A DNA stretch of 64,000 bases, taken from contig CAWAYQ010000001.1 of NCBI GenBank assembly GCA_963786225.1, positions 62,001 to 126,000 of the forward strand, written 5' to 3'. Made by a program: the position numbers and the translations under genes. The notes beneath the pieces were generated by a model. That model did not search any database. It saw nothing but the letters and a program-made list of their open reading frames with translations, and was not told the origin of the DNA. Source of the DNA: Flaviflagellibacter sp963786225 (GTDB lineage Bacteria > Pseudomonadota > Alphaproteobacteria > Rhizobiales > Methylopilaceae). Shown here in pieces: positions 16,258-25,425 of this stretch. The number at the start of each line of letters is the position of its first letter. Position 1 is the first letter of the stretch.

Positions 16258-18522
16258 TCAACCTCGGCTGGCAAGGCGGCGCGGAGAGCTTTTTTTAACA
16301 GACTTCCCACGTCCCGAGAGGCTTGGATTGGTCATGAAATAGCGGTGGGCGTTGAACGGTTCCTCGCCCTCGGCCGGAACGATCCGCTGCGACGTGCCGT
16401 CGGGCAGCACGGTCCAGCTTTGCTGATTGTCTTTCAGATTCGCGACCATAATCTGGTCCAGAACCTGTTCATGGACGGTAGGATTGAGAATAGGCAACAG
16501 GGCCTCGACGCGCCGGTCGAGATTGCGCGGCATCCAGTCGGCGGACGCAATATAGACGGCGGCGTTGGGGCTCGGGAGCCCGTGTCCGTTGCCGAAGCAA
16601 TAAATGCGCGAATGTTCGAGGAAGCGCCCGACAATCGATTTAGCGCGGATCGTCTCGGACAGGCCGGGCACGCCCGGGCGCAGGCAGCAGATGCCGCGGA
16701 TTACGAGATCGATTTCAACGCCTGCCCGGCTCGCATCGTAGAGCGCATCGATCAGCACGCTGTCGACGAGGGAGTTCATCTTGGCCCAGATGGCCGCCGG
16801 ACGCCCGGCCTTGGCATGTTCCACCTCGGCCGCGATATGGCTGAGGATCTTGCGCCTGAGGCTGAACGGCGAGACCGCCATGGCCTCCAGTTCCACCGGC
16901 TCCGCATACCCTGTGATGAAGTTGAAGATGCGCGTGACGTCGCGCCCGATCACCGGGTCCGCGGTGAAGAAGGAAAGATCGGTGTAAATACGCGCCGTCA
17001 CCGGATGATAATTGCCGGTGCCGACATGGCAGTAGGAAACGAGCTGGCCGGCCTCGCGGCGCACGACGAGCGAGAGCTTGGAATGGGTCTTCAGCTCGAG
17101 GAACCCGTAGACCACCTGCACGCCGGCCTTCTCCAGGTCGCGCGCCCAGCGGATATTGGCTTCTTCGTCGAACCGCGCCTTCAGCTCGACGAGCGCGGTC
17201 ACGGATTTTCCGGCTTCCGCCGCTTCCGCCAGCGCCTTCACGATCGGGCTGTCGGACGAGGTGCGGTAGAGCGTCTGCTTGATGGCGACGACGTTCGGGT
17301 CGCGCGCCGCCTGGTTCAGGAACTGCACCACCGCGTCGAAACTTTCGAACGGATGATGGACGATGATGTCCTTCTGCCGGATCGCCGCCATGCAGTCGCC
17401 GCCATGTTCGCGGATGCGTTCGGGGAAGCGCGCATTGTAAGGGATGAATTTCAGCTCCGGACGGTCGATCGACACGACCTGCGAAAGTTCGTTGAGCGCG
17501 ATCAGGCCGTCGACGAGGAAGATTTCTTCGTCGTGCACATCGAGCTGCTCGGACACGAAGGCCCGGAGTTCCGCGGGCGTCTGCGTCTGCATTTCAAGCC
17601 GGATCACGGAACCGCGGCGGCGCTGCTTCAATGCGGACTCGAACAGCCGCACCAGATCTTCGGCCTCTTCCTCGACTTCGAGGTCGGAATCCCGAATGAC
17701 GCGGAACGCGCCCTGCCCGATCACCTGATAGCCGGGAAACAGACGGCCGATGAACAGGCCGATCGCATCTTCCAGAAGAACGAAGCGGGTCGTGTGGGGT
17801 TCGGTTTCCGGCAGACGGATGAAGCGCGCAATGCTGGCCGGAACGCGCACCAACGCGTTCAGCGGCCGTCCGTCGCTCTGCCGCTGCAATTGCAACGCGA
17901 GCGAGAAGCCGAGATTGGGGATGAACGGGAACGGATGCGCCGGATCGATCGCCAAAGGTGTCAATACAGGGAAGATGTGCTGCAGGAAAAACTCGTCGAG
18001 CCAATCATGTTCGCTCTTCGTCAGCCCGCCCTTTCCGACGACGACGATTGCCGCTTTGGCGAGGTCGGGCTGCAATTCGAGCCAGCGGAGCTGCTGGTCC
18101 CGGGCAAGATCGCCGACGACGTCGTTGATCTTTTCGAGCTGTTCGAGCGGGGTCAGTCCGTCGGGGCTGACCACCGTCACGCCCGTGCGCACCTGGCCCT
18201 TGAGGCCCGCGACGCGGACCATGAAGAACTCGTCGAGATTGTTCGCGGAGATCGACAGGAAGCGCAGCTGTTCGAGGAGCGGATGGTTCGGGTTCGCCGC
18301 TTCTTCCATGACGCGGCGGTTGAACTGCAGCCATGAGAGTTCGCGGTTGATGAAGCGCTCCGGCGAATGCCGCACGTCGATCAGGGGCGGCGCCTTTTTC
18401 GGCTTCGTGCTTTCGCCCACCGTTTCGTCGATCTCGACCTTCATCGGTTCCACATCCTGCGCCTGCATCTGGCGCGGTGTACGACGGCTTCGTGACGGAG
18501 AAGAGACGGTCAAAGGGTTCAA
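16258..18522 (-). CDS. ppk: Polyphosphate kinase 1
   Basis: About 754 residues. Family marks: FINRELSWLQFNRRV at the N-terminal domain, the histidine regions LELKTHSKLSLVVRR and YCHVGTGNYH in the PLD-like catalytic core, and the C-terminal YFMTNPSLSGRGKS. It reversibly transfers ATP gamma-phosphate to polyphosphate. The open frame begins at TTG 18522, overlapping the hdaA stop (TTGA); an internal ATG at 18468 (MQAQDVEP) is the alternative start. Operon with hdaA and ppx, as in relatives. Confidence 0.95.
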   Translation of the reverse strand: MNPLTVSSPSRSRRTPRQMQAQDVEPMKVEIDETVGESTKPKKAPPLIDVRHSPERFINRELSWLQFNRRVMEEAANPNHPLLEQLRFLSISANNLDEFFMVRVAGLKGQVRTGVTVVSPDGLTPLEQLEKINDVVGDLARDQQLRWLELQPDLAKAAIVVVGKGGLTKSEHDWLDEFFLQHIFPVLTPLAIDPAHPFPFIPNLGFSLALQLQRQSDGRPLNALVRVPASIARFIRLPETEPHTTRFVLLEDAIGLFIGRLFPGYQVIGQGAFRVIRDSDLEVEEEAEDLVRLFESALKQRRRGSVIRLEMQTQTPAELRAFVSEQLDVHDEEIFLVDGLIALNELSQVVSIDRPELKFIPYNARFPERIREHGGDCMAAIRQKDIIVHHPFESFDAVVQFLNQAARDPNVVAIKQTLYRTSSDSPIVKALAEAAEAGKSVTALVELKARFDEEANIRWARDLEKAGVQVVYGFLELKTHSKLSLVVRREAGQLVSYCHVGTGNYHPVTARIYTDLSFFTADPVIGRDVTRIFNFITGYAEPVELEAMAVSPFSLRRKILSHIAAEVEHAKAGRPAAIWAKMNSLVDSVLIDALYDASRAGVEIDLVIRGICCLRPGVPGLSETIRAKSIVGRFLEHSRIYCFGNGHGLPSPNAAVYIASADWMPRNLDRRVEALLPILNPTVHEQVLDQIMVANLKDNQQSWTVLPDGTSQRIVPAEGEEPFNAHRYFMTNPSLSGRGKSVKKSSPRRLASRG

Positions 18523-19199
18523 TCCACTTCGGAGGTCAGACGGGCGAGAACGGCGGAGGCGACGGGCTTGGTCACGCGGCGTCCGAGCGCCAGCGCCTCT
18601 TCGTCGAGCGCGGCCACGACTTCCCGCGCCGCACCGAGCGAACGCTCCATCCTCCTGGCGATATAGTCGATCACCTCGGCATCCACCACAAGTTGCCGGT
18701 CGTCGAACAGTTTGACCAGAACTGCCTGCACCAGCCCGTCATCGGGCGGCTGAAGCTCGGCCATTGCAAGCTGGCGGAGCCGGGATGCAAGATCGGGCAG
18801 AGCCGGCCAGACGAGGCTCGGTGCCTGCGACGCGGTCAAAGCCAGCCACAGCCCCTTCTCGCGGGCGGTGTTCATCAAATGAAAGAGGTTGTTCTCCGAA
18901 CATCCCGGAAAATCGATATTTTCGACGGCCAGAGCGGTATTCTCGGGAAGCTCCGCGATCAGCTCCACCGTCAGTTTTTCGGCCTCGTGCACCGCGGCTT
19001 CGGCCCGCTCCGCCCAGATCGCCACGAGGTGGCTTTTGCCGCTGCCCGGCGGCCCGACGACCAGAAGGCCGCGCGACGGCCAGTTGGGCCAGGCGGTCAC
19101 AATCCTGTGCACGGCTTCATTGGCGGGGGCGACCAGAAAATCCTCCGCCGTGAACTTCGCCGCGTGATCGAGGGGCAAAGTCAGTTGGCGCGGCGTCAT
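18519..19199 (-). CDS. hdaA: DnaA-related regulatory inactivator (HdaA-like)
   Basis: 226 residues from ATG 19199 (MTPRQLTLPLDHAAKFTAED, the N-terminal QLxLPL clamp-binding peptide typical of Hda). Walker A is VGPPGSGKSHL near residues 48-58, followed by a DnaA-like AAA+ core and a helical lid (YIARRMERSLGAAREVVAAL). HdaA with the sliding clamp stimulates DnaA-ATP hydrolysis after initiation. ATGA overlap with the upstream permease gene, and position next to ppk, match the order in Rhizobiales. A longer upstream extension of this frame runs antisense to nothing real and is rejected. Confidence 0.9.
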   Translation of the reverse strand: MTPRQLTLPLDHAAKFTAEDFLVAPANEAVHRIVTAWPNWPSRGLLVVGPPGSGKSHLVAIWAERAEAAVHEAEKLTVELIAELPENTALAVENIDFPGCSENNLFHLMNTAREKGLWLALTASQAPSLVWPALPDLASRLRQLAMAELQPPDDGLVQAVLVKLFDDRQLVVDAEVIDYIARRMERSLGAAREVVAALDEEALALGRRVTKPVASAVLARLTSEVD

Positions 19200-20308
19200 G
19201 CCTTGCGTGTCTTCCGTCCGTTCACGGTCGCTCCGGTATATAGGGGACTTGCGAGGTAACGGCCCAGCGCAAAGCGCGCGAGCACGCCGACCGCCGCCGC
19301 CAATGGCACCGCCATCAGAAGCCCGACAAAACCGAACAGAGAGCCGAACGCGAACAGGGCGAACATGAGCCAGACCGGATGCAGGCCGACCGAACGGCCG
19401 ACCAGATTGGGCGACAGGATGTTGCCTTCGATAAACTGGCCGACACCGAAGATCGCAAGCACAACGAGGATCATCGGATAGTTCGGCCAAAACTGGACGA
19501 TAGCGACGCCGCCCGCGAGCAGAAGGCCGGTCATCGAGCCGACATAGGGGATGAAGGTCAGGAAGCCCGCGCCGAGGCCGATGAGAAGGCCGAAATTCAA
19601 CCCTACAACTGTAAGTCCGACGGCGTAAAACATGCCAAGCAGAAGGCACACCGTCGCCTGCCCGCGCACGAAACCGGCAATTGCCGTGTTGATGTCGCGC
19701 GCGATCCCGCGGATCGCATTGCGGTTGTCGCGCGGCAGCCAGCCATCGACGGTCGCGACCATCCGGTCCCAGTCGACCAGCATGTAGAACGCGACGACGG
19801 GCGTCACCACGAGCAGACTGACGACCGACAGGAGCGCCGCGCCGCCGGCCCAGAGCCCGGTCAGGAAATCGCCGATCCACGTCGCGCCCTGCGATACGAG
19901 CCCGCCGACCGATGTCTGTACGTCCGGCAGCCCGTCGCCGATGATGGCGCGGAGCCAGCCGAGGCCCGGCCCGGCGATCAGTTCCTGGATGCGGCTGACA
20001 TAGCCCGGGAGGTTCTGCATGAACCCCTCGAACTGCGTCACCAGAAGAGGCACGAGGACGGCGCCCGCAATGATCAGGACGAGAACGAACATCAGAAGAA
20101 TGATGATCGTCGCGGTGGTCCGCCCAAGGCCGGTGCGCGCGAGCCTGTCGGCCAGCGGGTCGAGCAGGTAGGCGACCGCAAAACCGGCGACGAAGGGCAG
20201 AAGAATGCCGCTCAGCAGCCAGAGAATGGCGATGAGGACGGCAAAGCCGCCGAGCCAGAACACTGCTTGCCGCTGGATACTCAGGGCGGGCTGGCTTTCG
20301 TTCTTCAC
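19196..20308 (-). CDS. AI-2E/PerM family transporter
   Basis: 370 residues with about eight hydrophobic segments: a pair at 13-50 (FWLGGFAVLIAILWLLSGIL, FVAGFAVAYLLDPLADRLAR), the domain's proline-rich turn, and the C-terminal cluster GLNFGLLIGLGAGFLTFIPY-VGSM, the family signature. Members export or exchange small molecules; the substrate is unknown. The last residues include NGRKTRKA. Starts one base after the CDP-alcohol transferase stop; overlaps hdaA by 4 bp. Confidence 0.9.
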   Translation of the reverse strand: MKNESQPALSIQRQAVFWLGGFAVLIAILWLLSGILLPFVAGFAVAYLLDPLADRLARTGLGRTTATIIILLMFVLVLIIAGAVLVPLLVTQFEGFMQNLPGYVSRIQELIAGPGLGWLRAIIGDGLPDVQTSVGGLVSQGATWIGDFLTGLWAGGAALLSVVSLLVVTPVVAFYMLVDWDRMVATVDGWLPRDNRNAIRGIARDINTAIAGFVRGQATVCLLLGMFYAVGLTVVGLNFGLLIGLGAGFLTFIPYVGSMTGLLLAGGVAIVQFWPNYPMILVVLAIFGVGQFIEGNILSPNLVGRSVGLHPVWLMFALFAFGSLFGFVGLLMAVPLAAAVGVLARFALGRYLASPLYTGATVNGRKTRKA

Positions 20309-20854
20309 TCAGCTCTCCGCGGCTCGCGCCATATGGCGCATCCATGCGGCGAGATAGGCCACGGCCGAGAGAACCGTCAAGACGCCCACCACGTAACCCC
20401 CGAACAGCAGCAAGTCTCCGGCATGGATCCCGAACCCGACAAGGCCCAGGGCCAGGGCCGCGAACGCAATCTGCGCCACCGTGTTCAACTTCGAGATCAT
20501 CAGGGGCTTGATGACCAATGGATGATCGAGCAGCCAGGACAGGATGACCGCGCCGACGATCATCAGGTCGCGCGAGGCGACCGCGATCGCAATCCACACC
20601 GGAATGAACTGCCCGATGGCCAGAGTGATGAAGATCGACACAAGAAGCGCCTTGTCGGCAACCGCGTCGAGATAGGCGCCCAGCTCTGTCCGCTGGTTCC
20701 ACCGCCGCGCCAGATAACCGTCGATGCCGTCGGAGGCGCCGGCCGCAAGGAAAATCCAGAATGCGGCCTGGATATAGCCGCCAAGGATCAGCCAGATTAC
20801 CACCGGCACGGCGAAGATCCGTAAGACGGTGATCGAGTTGGGGAGATTCCTCAT
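20309..20854 (-). CDS. CDP-alcohol phosphatidyltransferase family protein
   Basis: 181 residues with four or five membrane segments and the CDP-alcohol signature AGASDGIDGYLARRWNQRTELGA-YLDAVADK, i.e. D-G-x2-A-R-x8-G-x3-D-x3-D spacing, which binds the CDP-diacylglycerol substrate and metal. N-terminus MRNLPNSITVLRIFAVPVVI is close to PgsA (phosphatidylglycerophosphate synthase) and cardiolipin synthases of this fold. It acts at the inner membrane in phospholipid synthesis; assignment as PgsA is plausible but a paralogue cannot be excluded. First gene of the run to ppx. Confidence 0.88.
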   Translation of the reverse strand: MRNLPNSITVLRIFAVPVVIWLILGGYIQAAFWIFLAAGASDGIDGYLARRWNQRTELGAYLDAVADKALLVSIFITLAIGQFIPVWIAIAVASRDLMIVGAVILSWLLDHPLVIKPLMISKLNTVAQIAFAALALGLVGFGIHAGDLLLFGGYVVGVLTVLSAVAYLAAWMRHMARAAES

Positions 20855-20945
20855 GGCGGCGGGAGCTTAACCGACCCGGCCGGTTTGGAAAGCCGGTTGT
20901 GATCGTGCGCTTGCTGCGCGCGGCGGGTTGGGGTTTAAGCCCGGA

Positions 20946-21335
20946 ATGCGGAACGCGGCGCTCTGTCTCGCTTTGACCACCCTGATCGCCGGCCCCGCCT
21001 CGGCGGCGGCCGACAGGCTGCAGCGCTCACTCGAAAAACTCGAACCCGCGACGCAGATGATTGAAGTCTGCGATATGGCGGTTTCAACGAAGATTTCCGC
21101 CGAGACCCGTTATTCGCACGTCGACCGCGTGGTCGCCGATGCTGTCGTGGAGCCGGTGGCGGCAGCGGATGCCATCACCGCAAGCGGCGGCGCCTTCCGC
21201 GATCATGGCCATTGGTACGGTCTACGCTATTCCTGCACGTTGACTCCCAATCACCTGGCCGCGAAGACTTTGCGCTACGCGGTCGGCCATGAGATTCCGG
21301 AATCTCAGTGGGAACAGTACGGCCTGTGGCGCTGA
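20946..21335 (+). CDS. DUF930 secreted protein
   Basis: 129 residues from ATG 20946 (a TTG at 20928 is also in frame). Signal peptide MRNAALCLALTTLIAGPASAA. The mature part has the DUF930 pattern: LEPATQMIEVCDMAVSTKI, then a GAFRDHGHWYGLRYSCTL block and a closing IPESQWEQYGLW; two cysteines probably pair. Function unknown; the family is restricted mainly to Rhizobiales and supports that placement. It precedes purM by 56 bp. Confidence 0.8.
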   Translation: MRNAALCLALTTLIAGPASAAADRLQRSLEKLEPATQMIEVCDMAVSTKISAETRYSHVDRVVADAVVEPVAAADAITASGGAFRDHGHWYGLRYSCTLTPNHLAAKTLRYAVGHEIPESQWEQYGLWR

Positions 21336-21391
21336 CCGCCGTTGAAACCCCGCGAGCGGCGGGCTAAGCCCGTGCCGAACCGGAGTTTCTG

Positions 21392-22460
21392 ATGTCCGAC
21401 AAAGGCAAGGGCCTGACCTATCGTGACGCGGGCGTCGATATCGATGCCGGCAATGCGCTGGTCGAAGCGATCAAGCCGCTCGTTCGCGCCACCCGCCGCA
21501 GCGGCGCCGACGCCGAAATCGGCGGTTTCGGCGGCGTGTTCGATCTCAAGGCCACCGGCTACAAGGATCCGGTTCTCGTGGCCGCGACCGACGGCGTCGG
21601 CACCAAGCTGAAGATCGCCATCGAAACCGGCATCCATGACTCGATCGGCATCGACCTCGTCGCGATGAGCGTCAACGATCTCGTCGTCCAGGGCGCCGAG
21701 CCGCTCTTCTTTCTCGATTATTTCGCCTGCGGAAAACTCGAGACCCAGACCGGGATCGATGTCGTGAAGGGCATCGCAGCGGGCTGCATCGAAGCGGGCT
21801 GCGCCCTGATCGGCGGAGAGACGGCGGAAATGCCCGGCATGTATGCCGATGGCGACTACGATCTCGGCGGCTTCGCGGTCGGCGCGGCAGAGCGCGGCAC
21901 CCTCCTGCCCCGCCACATCGCGGCGGGTGATGTCCTGCTTGGCCTGTCATCGTCCGGCGTGCATTCCAACGGCTATTCGCTCGTGCGCCGTATCGTCGAA
22001 GAAATCCGGCCGCGCCTGGGACGCGCCCGCGCCGTTCGCGCCCGCCGTCGGCCTCGGCCGCGCTCTGCTCGCGCCGACACGCATTTACGTGAAATCAGTG
22101 CTGAAAGTCCTGAAGGCGACCGCGGGACTGAAGGGCCTCGCCCACATCACGGGTGGCGGTTTTCCGGACAATATCCCGCGCGTTCTCCCAGAAGGTCTCG
22201 GCGTGACCCTGAACCTCGACGCCATCGACACGCCCGGCGTGTTCCGCTGGCTCGCGGCAACCGGCAATGTCGCGGAAAAGGAAATGCTGCGCACGTTCAA
22301 TTGCGGGATCGGCATGATCGCGGTGGTCTCGGCGGCCGAAGCGGATGTGATCGCCAAACTCTTCACGGACGCGGGCGAAACCGTCATCCGTCTCGGCGAA
22401 GTGGTGCCCTCCTCCGCGCAGGAGGTCGAAACGACCGGCGCGCTCAGCCTCGATTTCTGA
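21392..22460 (+). CDS. purM: Phosphoribosylaminoimidazole synthase, with frameshift
   Basis: AIR synthetase of purine synthesis, converting FGAM to AIR. The N-terminal half (GVDIDAGNALVEAIKPLV, ATDGVGTKLKIA, GGETAEMPGMY, SSGVHSNGYSLVRRI) is in one frame and the C-terminal half (APFAPAVGLGRALLAPTRI, HITGGGFPDNIPRVLPE, RLGEVV) in the next. The break is at the AAA at 22002-22004: removing one A restores EESGRAWDAPAPF and a continuous 355-residue product of normal size. The unshifted frame would instead run on into purN. TGATG overlap with purN indicates translational coupling. A one-base insertion error is the likely cause. Confidence 0.93.
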
Positions 22461-23089
22461 TGGCGAAAGTCCGGACCGCGATTCTCATTTCCGGCGGCGG
22501 CTCCAATATGGCCGCCCTCATCGAGGCCGCGCGGGAGAACAACTATCCGGCCGAAATCGTGCTCGTCGCGGCAAGCAATCCCGGTGCGGGAGGCCTCGGC
22601 AAGGCGCAGGCCGCGGGCGTGCGCGCTTTGCCGTTCGACCACAAAAGCTTCGACCGCGAAGGCCTGGAACGCGCGGTCAATGCGGAGCTTGAAAAAGCCG
22701 GCGTCGAACTTGTCTGTCTCGCCGGATGGATGCGGCTGCTCTCGCCCTATTTTGTCGATGCCTGGCGCAACCGGATGATCAACATTCATCCCTCGCTGCT
22801 GCCCGCATACAAGGGTCTGCACACGCATCAGCGCGTGCTCGACGCCGGCGAGAAGGTGCATGGCTGCACCGTACATTATGTGCGTCAGGAGATGGATGAC
22901 GGGCCGATCATCGCCCAGGCCGAAGTGCCGGTGCTACCGGGCGACGATGCGCACATTCTCGCGGCGCGCGTGCTCCAAGCCGAGCATCAGCTTTATCCGC
23001 ATGCGCTGAAGCTGGTCGCTTCGGGCCGCGCGCGGGTCGAGGGCGAGCGCGTCATTACGGACGCGCCCATCCTCCTCAAGCCGAACTGA
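22460..23089 (+). CDS. purN: Phosphoribosylglycinamide formyltransferase
   Basis: 209 residues. The GAR transformylase signature is clear: ILISGGGSNMAALIEA at the N-terminus, NIHPSLLPAYKGLHTHQRVL with the catalytic His, and VHYVRQEMDDGPII with the catalytic Asp. It uses 10-formyl-THF to formylate GAR. ATG overlaps the purM TGA, so the two form an operon. Convergent with the small secreted protein gene that ends at the next base. Confidence 0.96.
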   Translation: MAKVRTAILISGGGSNMAALIEAARENNYPAEIVLVAASNPGAGGLGKAQAAGVRALPFDHKSFDREGLERAVNAELEKAGVELVCLAGWMRLLSPYFVDAWRNRMINIHPSLLPAYKGLHTHQRVLDAGEKVHGCTVHYVRQEMDDGPIIAQAEVPVLPGDDAHILAARVLQAEHQLYPHALKLVASGRARVEGERVITDAPILLKPN

Positions 23090-23389
23090 TTATTTGCAGC
23101 TCGCGAAAGTCGCGTCCGATTCCGGGACAAGCCGCTTCGGCAGGCCCTTCTTGTAGACCGCGACTTCTTCGTCGGTCATCGCCTTGCTGATTTTCGCGGC
23201 ATAGCAGCCGCATTTCGGACCCGCGCCTTCCTCGGCGGTCTTGCCCGACTGCGACATGACGCAAACATCGAGAATCCGCATCCGCACCTGGTCGCGCGTC
23301 GGCCCGGACGCCGGAGCCTCTGCCTTCTGCGCCAAAGCCGGCGACGCGAGAAGCGCCGCAGCCAAAACCAACCCGCCGAACCGCATCAT
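23090..23389 (-). CDS. Hypothetical secreted protein with four cysteines
   Basis: About 99 residues from ATG 23389 (ribosome site GGCAGG); ATG 23404 is an alternative. Signal peptide MMRFGGLVLAAALLASPALA-Q. The mature part TRDQVRMRILDVCVMSQSG ... GPKCGCYAAKISKAMTD ... DATFASC has four cysteines spaced for two disulphides. Not recognised as a named family. It sits between the convergent purN and a bidirectional terminator. Confidence 0.65.
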   Translation of the reverse strand: MMRFGGLVLAAALLASPALAQKAEAPASGPTRDQVRMRILDVCVMSQSGKTAEEGAGPKCGCYAAKISKAMTDEEVAVYKKGLPKRLVPESDATFASCK

Positions 23390-23431
23390 GATTGCCTGCC
23401 CCATGGATTTTTGTCCGCCTCTAGAACGCAC

Positions 23432-23461
23432 AAAGCGGGTAGCCCGAAGACCACCCGCTTT
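23432..23461. terminator. Intrinsic terminator downstream of the TerC-type gene
   Basis: AAAGCGGGT...ACCCGCTTT hairpin, 9-bp arms with a 12-base loop, located between the TerC-type gene and the small secreted protein gene, both on the minus strand. Confidence 0.7.
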
Positions 23462-23509
23462 GCAAGACGTGACCCCCGGGCGAGACCGCCCGGCGGTGGA
23501 TGAAAGCGC

Positions 23510-24229
23510 TTAGTGCGCGCTCTCAACCGCCTTCTTTCCCTTCGCGCGGACGATCAGCCAGCCCACGACCACGACGGCCGCGGCAAAGAAGATGCCCAGC
23601 GACAGCTCCCAGCTGTGCGCGAACTCTTCGCCGAAGCGTCCGGTGATCGCGACGTCCGAGATCAGCATCTCGCCTGCGACAAAGCCGAGAAGAGCCGCAC
23701 CGGCCCACACGATGATCGGAAACCTGTCGATCAGCGAGAGGATAATGGCCGAACCCGCGATGATCATCGGGATCGAGATGATGAGGCCGAGGATGATCAG
23801 CGTCCAGTTGCCGTTCGCAACGCCGGCGATGGCGATGACGTTGTCGAGGCTCATCACAACGTCCGCGACGGCGATCGTGCCGATGGCGCGCACCAGAGTG
23901 TCGGACGATTTAACCGACGAGTCGCTGTGATCCTTCGGCAGAACCAGATCGATCGCGATCCAGAGCAGCGCGAGCGCACCGACGACCTTCAGGTAAGGCA
24001 CGCCGAGCAGGTAGACGATGATCATCGTGAAAATGATACGAAGGCCGATCGCGGCGCCGGAGCCGAAGATCATGCCAAGCTTGCGCTGATTGTCCGGCAG
24101 GCCGCGGCAGGCCAGCGCAATGACGACGGCGTTGTCGCCCGACAGCAGCGCGTTGATCCAGATGATCTGCCCCAGCGCTACCCAGAATGTCGGCGACGAC
24201 AGATCGACCGCCCAATGTTCCGCTCCCAT
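23510..24229 (-). CDS. TerC/YjbE family integral membrane protein
   Basis: 239 residues with about seven membrane helices. The two inverted repeats carry acidic motifs LLSGDNAVVIALACRGLP and VVMSLDNVIAIAG, hallmarks of TerC proteins that move or protect against metal ions (several relatives export manganese or act during metalation of exoproteins). The loop KDHSDSSVKSSDTLV separates the halves. No Mn-sensing riboswitch-like structure is visible in the 86 bp between it and ndk. Confidence 0.88.
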   Translation of the reverse strand: MGAEHWAVDLSSPTFWVALGQIIWINALLSGDNAVVIALACRGLPDNQRKLGMIFGSGAAIGLRIIFTMIIVYLLGVPYLKVVGALALLWIAIDLVLPKDHSDSSVKSSDTLVRAIGTIAVADVVMSLDNVIAIAGVANGNWTLIILGLIISIPMIIAGSAIILSLIDRFPIIVWAGAALLGFVAGEMLISDVAITGRFGEEFAHSWELSLGIFFAAAVVVVGWLIVRAKGKKAVESAH

Positions 24230-24315
24230 TTACCCCTCCAAATTTGCGGCACTGCCCCAGCAGTCGCCTGGTTCCGAACAAAGAAGAATCCGTGTCGTGT
24301 TCGAGCGTCAGACGC

Positions 24316-24738
24316 TCACCCAACGATCTCGTTGTCTTTGAAGAAGAACTTGATTTCGGTCGCCGCCGTTTCGGGGGCGTCCGAGCCGTGGACCGAATTG
24401 GCTTCGATCAATTCCGCGAAATCCTTGCGGATCGTGCCGGCCTCGGCATTGGCCGGGTTCGTGGCGCCCATGACGTCACGGTATTTCGCAACCGCGTTGT
24501 CGCCTTCCAGAACCTGGACGACCACGGGGCCGGAGATCATGAAGTCGACGAGTTCGCCGAAGAACGAGCGTTCACGGTGCACACCGTAAAACTCTTCCGC
24601 CTGAGCGCGGCTCATATGGAGGCGCTTCGAGGCGATGACCCGCAGGCCCGCGCTCTCAATCCGGTCAATGATCTTGCCGGTGATGTTGCGACGCGTTGCG
24701 TCGGGCTTGATGATCGAGAAGGTTCTTTCGGAAGCCAT
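24316..24738 (-). CDS. ndk: Nucleoside diphosphate kinase
   Basis: 140 residues with the full NDK pattern: ERTFSIIKPDATRRN at the N-terminus, the phosphate-binding GPVVVQVLEGDNAV, and the active-site NSVHGSDAPE with the phospho-accepting His. It equilibrates nucleoside triphosphate pools. ATG 24738 is the only reasonable start. Confidence 0.97.
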   Translation of the reverse strand: MASERTFSIIKPDATRRNITGKIIDRIESAGLRVIASKRLHMSRAQAEEFYGVHRERSFFGELVDFMISGPVVVQVLEGDNAVAKYRDVMGATNPANAEAGTIRKDFAELIEANSVHGSDAPETAATEIKFFFKDNEIVG

Positions 24739-24860
24739 TTTTTGTCCTGAATTTGATACTTACGCGACCGGCGGCTTATACACGGCACGTTTGTCGCCGC
24801 AACCGAAACACGACAATTGCGAGTCATTCGCAGTTTTATCGTCAGTCTTAACCCGGAAAA

Positions 24861-25379
24861 ATGATGCGTAACACTTTCAGAATGCTGGCTGGATACAACT
24901 CCTGGGCCAATCAGCGGCTGTACGACGCAGCCGGGAAAATGAGCGATTCCGGCTACCGGGAACAGCGCGGCGCCTTTTTCGGCTCGGTCCACGGCACGCT
25001 GAATCACCTGCTGGCCGCCGACCGGATCTGGCTAAAGCGTTTCGGCGTCCGAGAAGAGGCTCCCGTTACACTCGACGCTATACTGTTCGACAACCTGAAA
25101 GACCTTCGCGTTGCCCGGGACACCGAGGACGCGTCCATCGAGGGCTGGATTTCCGGCCTCTCCGAGGCCGATCTCGAGTCTATTCTCAGCTACCGGCGCA
25201 GCGTCGACCCCGACCCCATCCGGCAGCCGCTGAACGCGGCCCTGACGCATTTCTTCAACCACCAGACACATCACAGGGGTCAGGTTCACGCCCTGATGAC
25301 GGCCATCGAAAATCGCGACTTCGCGCCGAGCCTCGACCTCATTCTCTATCAGCGCACGAGCGGCATCGGTATGGCGTGA
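24861..25379 (+). CDS. DinB family protein
   Basis: 172 residues. MMRNTFRMLAGYNSWANQRL carries the first helix of the DinB four-helix bundle; metal ligands are the His in TLNHLLAADRIW and the pair in THFFNHQTHHRGQVHAL. DinB/YfiT proteins are metal-dependent enzymes often using a low-molecular-weight thiol; the substrate here is unknown. Stand-alone gene between divergent ndk and the ABC-F gene. Confidence 0.88.
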   Translation: MMRNTFRMLAGYNSWANQRLYDAAGKMSDSGYREQRGAFFGSVHGTLNHLLAADRIWLKRFGVREEAPVTLDAILFDNLKDLRVARDTEDASIEGWISGLSEADLESILSYRRSVDPDPIRQPLNAALTHFFNHQTHHRGQVHALMTAIENRDFAPSLDLILYQRTSGIGMA

Positions 25380-25425
25380 CAACGCAACGGCTTGCCTCCG
25401 GCCGCCCCACGCGGCACAAGGCGCG

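Noticed and set aside
16180..18336. 718-codon plus-strand frame across ppk
   Set aside because: Antisense shadow of ppk with no protein-family features.
19200..20702. Upstream extension of the hdaA frame through the permease gene
   Set aside because: It reads another frame of the AI-2E gene; hdaA has a good ATG at 19199 with the typical N-terminus.
21392..23089. A single long frame that joins the purM N-terminus to purN
   Set aside because: It arises only because the purM break shifts the reading into the purN frame; the middle is nonsense and the true purM C-terminus is in another frame.
24230..24315. Manganese riboswitch before the TerC-type gene
   Set aside because: The gap is only 86 bp to ndk and lacks the conserved loops of the yybP-ykoY class.
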